A stretch of DNA of 64,000 nucleotides from Zygnema cylindricum (lineage: Eukaryota > Streptophyta > Zygnematophyceae > Zygnematales > Zygnemataceae), in the NCBI GenBank assembly GCA_037447655.1, contig JBBHKE010002599.1, positions 1 through 64,000 of the forward strand. Reading direction: 5' to 3'. Under the pieces are notes generated by a model that did not search any database, had not been told where the DNA came from, and saw nothing but the letters and a program-made list of their open reading frames with translations. The position numbers were made by a program, and so were the translations under genes. Positions 42,457-52,279 of the stretch are shown piece after piece; the first letter of the stretch is position 1, and the number at the start of each line of letters is the position of its first letter.

Positions 42457-45180
42457 AAACATGGGCGAGTAGATCCCTTTTTTTTTGGTAAGTTCAAAAT
42501 TCATCTATGCATTTTTGTATCCGACTTGGGGTTCTAGTATTTGACCCAGTTACAAGGCAATTTGAGGCAAAAACTGTGCGGCATAAATTGCGTAGAACTG
42601 TTTTGGATCGTTGCATAGAAACTCAATGTGTGTGTATCGAAAAAATTGTGTAACTGTTTCGGTTTTTGCATGGAAACTCAATCGTGTGCTTATCCTCACG
42701 CCGTCCTCCTGTTGCATGGCCATATTTTTGGGCAGTTGGACAAACATCTGGTCGAGGTATTTCGAACCACTTTTCTGGTACTGCCGGAGGAGCATTACCA
42801 GAAATGCAAAAAATGCCATTTTGCAATCCACTGATGATGTTTTTTCATCAGCCGTACTTCCATTCCATAATTTTGGGAGCGCATATCTCTGTGCCTTTCC
42901 TATTTCGAGTTCGAAAATGAGGTGAGTTATTGCTTTGGCTCGCGGCTCTCAAATGTATAATGGCGTTTGCATGAGCAAAGTTGTGTTTTCCCACCCACAA
43001 CATTCTGTACACGGTGCCTTATGAGACCTATTACTGTGAGGTCATGGGGAGGAGAGAGGAAACAGTCTTCAGGACAAAGAGTTAAAAACGGAAAATCGCA
43101 GCTCTTAGGGGGAGTCGATCGTGTTCTTCAAACGGTCCTTGAAAAATGTCCTTGTGAATTGGCGACGTAAAGGGAATGCCGGTTTGGAAAAGCTTCTATG
43201 GTATCCGTTTTACGGAGTTTTAAGGAGTTTTATGGAGTTCTATGGAGTTTTATGGAGTGTTATTTGAAAATTTAGTGCAAAAAAAGGAATTGGTGATCCT
43301 GTTCGTGGAGCAATATAAGAGCAGGTGTAGGTTTTTGGAAATCGGGTTAACGGTGTCTTAGGGGGATCCCAAGAAGACTAGGGTTGGTGGTATGTTGGAG
43401 GTGGTTTAAATTTACGATTCACGAGTCTCTCCTTTTCCTACCAGCTTTAATACTTTTCATTTTCAAACTTTAAATACTGGCAAGTTGAACCTTTTCCTAT
43501 AGAGGAGGCACAGCTGTGTGGAGTGTGTATACCATCCATACTATTTTTTTTTTCCTTAGGCAGTCAATGGCTGTGGCTATGATTTACGATCGAAATACTG
43601 CACTTGATTGGGTGAGGAAAAAGGCATTTTTTTAGACCTGAGTGATGGTATAAGTCAACACTAATATTGGTTGGTCAATAGATAAGAGTGAGCAGATGGT
43701 ATTTTGCTCCAAAGTATGTCTCGACCGAAAACGTTGACTCTTTTGTGCTCTTAATGTGTGTGTGCCTTTTTATGTGTTTTTACGAACGAGTCCCTTATGG
43801 TTTTTGTCGGAATTCAAATGTCGATAGTTTAACTAAAGAAGTGTGTAAATGCTTGCAAAAGTGCTGTCTAGTAACCCCGTATTATAAGCGTGTTATATGT
43901 GTTTTCCGGTTGCAATGCATATATAACACGGGGCTTACCAGATATAGTGTTTGCGCGCGTTTTCGCACTTTTCATTGATGGGTTGATATGTTTTTGCAAG
44001 TACGTTTCATTGGAAAAATAGTTATTGAACAATGGAATAAGCTCTGTCGTTGAACAGGCTCTGTTTAGTGTTTTGTATGGTGTGGTACACTGCCCATGAC
44101 TATGAAACTTAGACCACACTAATTTTTGTGTGTTTTTTTTGACACAATCATAAATTATTGTTAATAACACTACGTAAATGGCCCAAAATGAACCACATTG
44201 CATAATTCAATTTATTACTTATTTGCTTTTTAAACTTGTTATTTGTTTTTATTATAAGTCAATGCTGATAATTCATGAAGTCTAATGAAGGTAGGTAGTG
44301 TTATTCACTCTAGAACAGCTTTTGTCTGTTGTTGTAGCGTACCGTTAAGCAGTGTGTGTTTTTTGGAAATGTTTATTGAATCCATATGGGGTGATGGATG
44401 AATGAGATCTCAAATTTAGTTCTCAAATGAAGATGTTGAATTGTGAGGCCTTAATGGTCTAAAATGGAACGAGCTTTTTTCAGAAAGTGGCTCGCAAAAG
44501 CTTTATGTATGAGAACTTAGGATTTTAAGTTCGTCAAAAAGAATAAGAGCAGCAAAAACAAAAGTAATCTCTATTTTCTGGAGAAATACTTATCCATCAT
44601 CTACAAAAAAATCTAGCAGTTGGGGTAAACAACTTTCATTTTAAAGTGTATTTTGTATGTTTTGTAAAAGTTAAAGTCGAGAACAAGTACGAGAAATTAC
44701 CCTGACACCTACCGTGTACAACAGAAACGGGCTCTTGGAGTAGTCAAAGATGAACTTAGGAATGTTTTGAAATTTGGCCTTTTTTGTACTTTTGTTGAGG
44801 TTAAAATTTGCACTAAAAGAAAAGTACGCATGCTAAATTGTGTGTCTTGAGTTGAGTGGTTGATCAGAATGTTAACCTTATCCAAAACTGAATTTTAGTC
44901 CATGGAATGTTGCAATGTCTTGTACAGAAAATTTTCAATTGTGTAAAATTCTATTCTAAAATTAGTGATTTTCATCGACAACCACCTTCACTCTAACAAA
45001 AAAAAACAAGAATGGCCTTCCTTTCAATCACTTTGGCCTTATTTTTACATATGGTAACTTATGTCATTAAACCCAAAAAATACCAAAAACGCAAGATCTT
45101 TGTAGCTCTCAAGTATTTGTATGGGTGTGTCATTTCGGTTTAGTTCATGCGTAAATGAGTACGCATATTCGAGCTGAACA
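42457..45180. other. Intergenic DNA downstream of SMG7, no gene seen
   Basis: Includes the SMG7 3' untranslated region and AT-rich spacer. A short repeated word 'ggagttttatggagt' occurs four or five times at 43213-43262. None of the small open frames resembles a protein family. Confidence 0.5.
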
Positions 45181-45183
45181 AGA

Positions 45184-45336
45184 ACTTACAATATGTGATC
45201 CGACAATGTACGAACTAACAATATATGAACCTACAAGATATGAAATGCAAATGTACGAACAGACAATATATGAAGAGACAATATATAAACCGAAAATATG
45301 TGAACCAACAATATATAAACTAATACTAAGTAACGT
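45184..45336. repeat. 15-bp tandem array, short copy
   Basis: About ten units of a 15-bp repeat of type 'acaatatatgaaccw'. Because 15 is a multiple of three, the array stays open as a pentapeptide repeat (T-I-Y-E-P). It is preceded by 'gtacgcatattcgagctgaa', also found before the longer array at 46277, so the two loci are paralogous. Confidence 0.85.
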
Positions 45337-45420
45337 TGCCGTGTGATCGTCTGCAATAGGGACTGCCGTACCGCTGGCGTAATGCAACATTTTCGCCCGC
45401 CAGTATCTACGAACGACCAC
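45337..45420. repeat. Single diverged unit of the hairpin minisatellite
   Basis: 'aacgttgccgtgtgatcgtc' followed by 'gactgccgtaccgctggcgt' is a unit of the same family as the array at 47806-48510. Confidence 0.6.
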
Positions 45421-45708
45421 AGGCAGTACCGTAAAAAAAAAGACTTTAACTGATCAAATAACCCTATAGTTTTGTTCCCATGAAGAGTGTATTACTACTC
45501 TCAAGAGAAAAAATACAAAATTAAAAATCAGTTTTTTTCGATTAAAAATTATAGACCTTCGGCTGCCGTGTTTAAAACCTTAAATAGGCGATATTTGTGC
45601 GCGCGCGCGGCGATGTTTGTACGTCCGTGCGACCCAAAACAAGATGTCCCTTATGACCACGACCCATGTTCCCATGTGCAGTCGGTGCAAAATTGATGCC
45701 TCAGCATA

Positions 45709-46006
45709 CATCGCAAGAGAAAAAAAAATAGGTACGCGTGTGCCATCCCGGCTCAATTGATGTCTAAAATTACATATCAAATGAAAGATTACGAAATATT
45801 GTAATTCGTAAGAAACGGTTATTAATAGAGGGATAAATTATTATTGTTGTTGATTTAACATCGCAAGAGCAAAAAAGGAAAAGGTACGCGTGTGCCATCC
45901 CGACTCAATTGATGCTTAAAAATACATATCACATGAAAGATTACGAAATATTGTAATTTGTAATAAACGGTTATTAATAGAGGGATATATTATTATTGTT
46001 GTTGAT
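45709..46006. repeat. 150-bp tandem duplication
   Basis: Two consecutive copies (45709-45858 and 45859-46006), starting 'catcgcaagag' and ending 'tattattgttgttgattta', about 90 percent identical by eye. Confidence 0.85.
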
Positions 46007-46276
46007 TTACAATTCATACTACATGCAAATACGTTGCTAAGTCGTGAAATATACAAGCAGTAATAATATATCATTGCATTTTTTTTGTTTTAAATTGGGG
46101 TTGATTTATGAAAGCGACACAAAATGTGTAGATGTCAGTTAGCATATGTTACTTCACTATTGCAGTTTAAAAGAGTTTATGATGCGTATGTGACTTTAAC
46201 GCAAACACCCTATGGTTGTTGTTGCAAAGTGTGTAGACGTCAGTACGCATATTCGAGTTGAACAAGAACTCACAAT

Positions 46277-46684
46277 ATGTATCCGACAATGTACGAACAG
46301 ACAAGATGTGAACCAACAATATATGAACCTACAAGATATGAACTGCAAATGTACGAACTGATAATGTATAAGGAGACAATATATAAACAGACAATATCTG
46401 AACCAACAATATGTGAACCAACAATATATGAACCTACAGGATATGAATTGCCAAAGTACGAATCGACAATATATGAATCGACAATTTATAAACAGACAAT
46501 ATATGCACTGGAAAGATATGAACCAACAATATGTGAACCAACAATATATGAACGGACAACAAGAAAGAGGGAGAGAAGAGAGATAAAAGACGAAGAGGGA
46601 GAGAGAGAGGGAGAGGGGAGAGACAACAAGAGAGAGGGACGGGGGAGAAAAAACAAACGAGATAGGAAAAAAAAAGAGTGTTGA
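46277..46684 (+). repeat. 15-bp tandem array, long copy, open as a pentapeptide-repeat frame
   Basis: About 19 units of the 15-bp repeat (46286-46570) followed by a GA-rich tail. The plus frame encodes 135 residues of the type Y-E-P-T-I repeated. It has the same leader as the array at 45184, but one base is missing before the array ('atgtatccg' against 'atgtgatccg'). I regard it as a minisatellite. Translation is possible but there is no supporting family. Confidence 0.75.
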
Positions 46685-46689
46685 ATCAA

Positions 46690-47640
46690 TGTGTCTAACA
46701 CTAATAGCAATCCATGGTGTATTTAGATGTTTCCATAAACAAGAGGGAAATCCAATGTGAAAATTGACATTTCTTTTACAATAGTGAAATAAATAAGTTT
46801 CGAAAGAAACTTATCTGTAACATTGTCAGAGATATTAAAAGTTAATATCAAAAATTATGTTTAATCGTAATTGGGTTGTTAACGTTTTAAAGTAAGCTGC
46901 ATAAGTATACATACTTCGACACACTTATGTTCTAACACCACTATTTTTCAATGGAATATTCTTGCTGTTTGGAAGTGTGTATATTTCTATGTTTATACCA
47001 TCACTCTATGGGTGTTGTTTAAATAAAAGTTACACAGAGACTCTTTACATATAATGCATGTCGTACAATTGCTTATTGAACACATATACGTATATTTGTA
47101 TAATACTTTGGTAAGGCTCAACAAAGCGTGATAAAACAACACACGATACATGCCCATATAACAAGCATAACAAAACACGACACGAATCATGTCCGTGTAA
47201 CGGGCATTGATTGATTTATGTGAACAAAATCATATTGTGTAACAAAACACATCAACATGAAAGCTGTAGCTAAAAATAAACATTTGCTTTATGACAGTTA
47301 CACATACATATGGGCGGAGAATGGTTAGTTAAGTATAGTTAGTCAGTTGAAATTGATAGCGCAACACACCATTGAACGTTATTACAAAGGTGACACTCAG
47401 TCATCAATAAACCCATTTAATCTTAATTACAATATTCCTGTTTTGGAAGTTGACTAAATATAATTATGAACTTCAAAACATGTTTGTTTGCACAGAATGA
47501 CATCTTACATGGGACATTATCGCGGTTTAAAATTGTCTATATTTGTGTTGTAAATCAAAACACCCTATGGTTGTTATTACCATATATAATTTACATTTGT
47601 ATAGTTCATACAAAAACCCATCTGTTGTTGTTCCCAAATA
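46690..47640. other. AT-rich spacer with Helitron-like words
   Basis: No gene. It contains one TAATAGCAATCCATGGTGTA motif (about 46702) and, at about 47191-47210, a degenerate 'gtccgtgtaacgggcattga' resembling the Helitron-like 3' ends downstream. Confidence 0.5.
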
Positions 47641-47691
47641 TATAGAATACAAAAACTCTATACAACCTTAAACACACACAACACGACCTTT

Positions 47692-47719
47692 GCCTGTGTA
47701 ACGGGCATTGATTTACTAG
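47692..47719 (+). mobile_element. Helitron-like 3' end 1
   Basis: Hairpin GCCTGT-GTA-ACGGGC (47692-47706), nine bases, then CTAG (47716-47719) followed by T. A short GC hairpin about ten bases before a terminal CTRR next to T is the defining 3' end of Helitrons. No 5' TC end or Rep/helicase gene was found. Confidence 0.55.
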
Positions 47720-47805
47720 TCAGTATATAAATAAGAGAACTTGCCTTTCTGGAAACCCTTATATAGGCGCTGTGTCTGTCTCGATTTTTTTCAGTCCGTC
47801 CGCAG

Positions 47806-48510
47806 TACGGACCGTCGTACAGCTAGCACGATGTAGCGCTGCCGTCCGTCGCTGTGCAAACCGCCGTACGAATGGCGTATTGTAACGTTGCCGTGCGTCA
47901 GCGGTACAGACCGCGTACGGTTGGCACAATTTGACGTTGCCGTGCGTCCGCAGTACGAACCGTCGTACCGCCGGCATAATATAACGTTGCCGTGCGTCCG
48001 CAGTACGGACCGCGTAACGTTGGCATAATTTGACTTTGCCGTGCGTTCGCAGTACGGACCACGTACGGCTAGCATAATTCGACGTTGCCAGCCGTCGTAG
48101 TACAGACAACGTACCGCTGGCGTAATATAAAATTGCCAACAGTCCGCAGTAGAAACCGCGTACGGTTGGCACAACTTTACGTTGCCGTGCGTCCGCAATA
48201 CGGACCGCCGTACCTTTGGCACAATGTAGCGTGTACAGACTGCCGTACGGATGGCGTAAAAATAACATTGCCAACCGACAGTGTACAGACCGCCGTACCA
48301 CTAACGTAATATAACGTTGCAACCGTCGGTGTACAAACCGCCAGACCGGTGGCACAATGTACTGTATCGTTGCCGTGCGATCGTCCGCAGTACGGACCGC
48401 CGTACCGTTGGCACAACGTGACGTTGCCGTGCGTCAGTGCTACAGAGCGCCGTACGGCTGGCACAACGTGACGTTGCCGTGATTCCGCAGTACGGGCATG
48501 ATTAAGTGGA
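47806..48510. repeat. Minisatellite of about 15 hairpin-forming units
   Basis: About 15 units of 49-50 bp of the type 'aacgttgccgtgcgtccgca' + 'gtacggaccgccgtaccg' + 'ttggcacaat'. The centre GTACGG-ACCG-CCGTAC is a 6-bp-arm inverted repeat in many units. GC content is well above the flanks. Isolated units occur at 45337-45420 and about 63740-63810. It lies between two Helitron-like 3' ends, where such elements often carry tandem repeats. Confidence 0.85.
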
Positions 48511-48520
48511 CAGGGTACAT

Positions 48521-48548
48521 GCCCGTGTAACGGGCGTTGATTTACTAG
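48521..48548 (+). mobile_element. Helitron-like 3' end 2, just upstream of the aldo-keto reductase
   Basis: Perfect hairpin GCCCGT-GTA-ACGGGC (48521-48535), nine bases, CTAG (48545-48548), then T. It matches end 1 for over 25 bp. The element would end about 125 bp before the start codon at 48674. A related sequence in reverse orientation lies at about 62833-62890, with its terminal CTAG lost. Confidence 0.6.
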
Positions 48549-48549
48549 T

Positions 48550-48673
48550 AATACAAAATTCCGCCGAGCTTTTTTAAAAAAACGTTCTTTTCTTTGTTTT
48601 TTTTTTCACCTCTTTTAGATGTTTTTAGGGTTTTACGCTGTGTCCAAAAAGGAGGGAAGGGTTTTTCGCAACT
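48550..48673 (+). promoter_or_regulatory. Immediate upstream region of the aldo-keto reductase
   Basis: Only about 124 bp separates the Helitron-like terminus from the ATG. The stretch is T-rich with 'tttttagggttttac'. The leader and perhaps the core promoter must lie here or inside the transposon-derived DNA. No TATA box is convincingly placed. Confidence 0.35.
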
Positions 48674-51600
48674 ATGGCTGAAATTGGTATTATTTATTTA
48701 TTATTATTTTTTTTTTTTTCATTTTTTGGTTTGTTCTCATGCTTAATTCTTGAATTTTTGTATTTCTTTTTCTCTTTTTCTCTTTTTTGGATATGTTTTA
48801 TTTTTTTAAATTTACACTTTTTCTTTTGAAAATTGAGCAAATAAGTTTCATTTTTTTTCCATGTGAACAATTAAATATCGAGTATGTTTTTGGTTGTTCT
48901 TGTTTTTTTTTTTTTTTTGTTGAGTTCAATTTCAAATAAATGTTTATCGTTATTGATTTTTTTACGTCTTATATTGCTTTACCCACGTTTTTACCGTTAT
49001 TTTAGAGATTTTTTATTGTAAAATTTGTGTCTTTTTTCATACATTTCTAATATTCTCAAATTTTCGTTTGAAAAGCTAAAAAAACATGTATGCTATATTT
49101 GTAATTTGTTGAAATTTAGAAGATAGTTTGTTGGAATATTGATGTGATAAATTGCTCAAAATCACTTAACAAAAATGAACAAAAATGAACAAAAATGAAC
49201 AAAAATGATGTAGTTTAGAACGTCAAAATGTTTGTTGATTTGTTGTACTTTTTTTCATGCAATGGGTGAATTGTACCATTTTCTACACTAAAAATGCTGA
49301 AATTTGTGTCAATATGCGTTGGAATTTGAACATCGCATCTTGGAGATTTGAGATTTGAAATCGTCGAAAAAACCTCGTTAGAGATTTTCCGTTTTCTTTG
49401 TTCATGTATCAAAAATCTATAAGATTGAGTATCGTTTTGAAATAATTCACCATAACTTACCATTGTACTTCCATTCTTTTTATCGCTTCAATTGGATATT
49501 TTTGGTTCTTAAGTTAGCCGTTAAACTTGATCCCTAGTATTCTATGTTTTTTTAAGCCACAAATTCAAACCTATGAACTCAATTTCTCGAATTTCTTGTT
49601 GATCTGTGAACTTGTAATCCTTGTAATTTTTGGTATAGCATGTAATTTTTTGAACAACATAATTATCAAATAATATTTCACAAAAACAGTCAGTTGTTTC
49701 AATCGACATTGACATCAATTTACATAATCCTTGGGTGTTCCATGTACAACAATTTTCAGTTGTCGGTCGCAAACGACTCGGTACCGAAGGTTTGGAAGTT
49801 TCCGAACAAGGATTAGGATGTATGGGAATGTCCGCGGCTTACGGAGCTCCGAAACCGGAGGACGATATGGTGGCCCTAATTAGTAAAGGGGTAGAAAAAG
49901 GAATCACTTTTCTCGATACCGCCGACATATACGGACCGCACACTAATGAAATTCTTGTGGGGAAGGTGAGGGAGGGAGAGGGAGGGAGGAGGGAGGGAGG
50001 GAGGGAGGGAGGGAGGGAGCGAGCGAGGGAGGGAGGGAGGGGGAGAGGGAGGGAGCGAGGGAGGGAGCGAGGGGACGGGGGAGGGAGCGAGGGGGCGAGG
50101 GAGGGAGCGAGGGAACGAGGGAGAGAGGGAGAGAGGGAGCGAGGGAGGGATGGAGGTGGAAAAGGAGGGAGCTTTTGTTGGCAGTAGAGTAAAGTTCATG
50201 TTAACTAACTTTTCTAGGACGGTTTTCTCCTCTTTTTCTTATCTTATAGGCTATCAAAGGAATTCGAGAAAAGGTTCAAATTGCGACGAAATTTGGAAAT
50301 TATATGGATGAAGATGGAAATTGGAAAGTTCGAGGCGGTCCCAAATATGTTCGAGACGCTTGTGAAGCGAGTTTAAAAAGACTCGATATCGATTGCATTG
50401 ATCTTTACTACCAACATCGAGTCGATGTTAAAGTACCGATCGAGGCTACGGTACGGATTCTTTCGTGTTTTTTGAAAATGGATAATTGGAAATGGGAGAA
50501 GGAGATGATGAGAATATGGGGAAATGGGAAAATGGGAAAATGAGAAAGCGGAAAATTTGAGAAAATGGGGAAATGGGAATATGGGAAAATGGGAAAATGA
50601 GAAAATGAGGAAATGTGAAAATGTGGAGCCATTTGTTTTTCTAAATGTGAAAAACATAACAGCGTAGATACGTTTTTGGTTTTGATGAACTTTGGTTCTG
50701 AAAAAAGTAATTTTCATGAAAAAGAAAAGAAATCTTAAAAACTAAAAATTTGTTACTCTTGGAAATGGAAGCGTCTCTCACTCTCCTACTGCAAATAATT
50801 TGGGATTTATTATGAAATTACTGGATTGTTTTTTTTGGTTTTTGTCTTTTTAAAGATTTTTAGCGTTTTTGTGGTGTTTGTTAGGTTTTTCTAGGGTTTT
50901 CTGAAAGGTGTTTTGGCAATTCAGATAAACGAAAAGTTCAATGGAAGAAGAAAATGGAGTTATTGGAAAGTGCATAGGAAGGTGACTATATTGTGAAGTT
51001 CACTGATTTTTGGGTAATTCTCTATGTTTTTCTGTTTTTGAGTTTTTATTTTAAGGGTGTTTTTAAGGGCGTTTTTAGGTGTTTTTAGGGTTTTTTTGAT
51101 TTTTTTTTCCTCAAAATTATGAGGGTTTTGTTACTGTTTTTTAGGCGTTTTTTCTTAGAGTTTTTTGGTTTTTTTATGGTTTTTAAAGGTTTTTTTCGAA
51201 GGATTTTTGAAGGGTTTTGAAGGGGCTTAAAGTGTTTTTAAGGGATTTTGAAAAGTTTTGTGGGTGGTTTTTGCAGGTGGGAGAAATGAAAAAATTAGTG
51301 GAAGAAGGAAAAGTGAAGTATTTGGGTCTTTCGGAAGCGAGTTCGTCGACGATACGGAGAGCTCACAAAATTCATCCAATCACAGCCGTTCAATTGGAAT
51401 GGTCCCTTTGGACTCGAGACGTAGAAGACGACATAATTCCTACTTGTCGGTAAGAAAACTTTAGAATTTTACTTTCGATTTTAGTTTCGGTTTTAGTTTT
51501 AGTTTAAATTTTGATTTCAATGTTATTTTTTTCTTTATTTTTTTGGGACCGGAGACGTCGAAGACGAAGTAATTCCTACTTGTCGGGAAGAAAAATTGCT

Positions 51601-52248
51601 ACTTTCTTTTTTTAAATTCTAGTTTAGTTTCAATTGTTAAATTTTCAATTCTAATTCTGGTTTCAGTTACAAAATTTTGTTTTCGATTTTAAGATTTAAT
51701 TTGTATGGACACGAGATGGTAAAGATAAAGGAATTTCCATTTCATGTAGAAAAAATGTTACGTTTTTTAAAGTTATAGTTTCAATTTATTTTTCTTCAAT
51801 AATAAAATTTATATCTTTTGGACTCAAGACGTCTAGAAGAGGAAATAATTCCTACTCGTTGGTGAGAAATTTTTTTAGCTGCGGAGTTTTAGCTTCATTA
51901 TAAATTTTAATTTCAATTTTAAATTTTATTTTCCAGTTTAAGAGTCATTTCATTTGGACACAAGATATCGAAAATGAAATGGTTCTTACTTGTCGGTAAG
52001 AAAATTTAAAGATTTTTTTTTTCTTTTGACATAGTTAACATAAAAAACGTACACAAAATTAGGAAAATCATTTCAAGGTTATATGACAGGAACCAAAAAT
52101 TATATAAAGTGAATCACTCAGTTACATTTTTGTTTGTATTCGCAACATTTTTGCGGTATAGAGTCTCTCTGTCTTTTTTTTTTTTTTTGGTTTCAGAGGT
52201 TAATTGGTGAATGTATTTTTTTTTTGAATATTTTTATTGGTATTCTTT

Positions 52249-52279
<31 letters not shown>

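Noticed and set aside
47759-48464. Minus-strand frames of 95-198 codons rich in repeated 'CGRTATS'-like peptides
   Set aside because: They are translations of the hairpin minisatellite with shifting frames; no domain match.
47806-48510. CRISPR array
   Set aside because: Repeats of about 50 bp are contiguous and diverged without unique spacers of constant length, and the context is eukaryotic.
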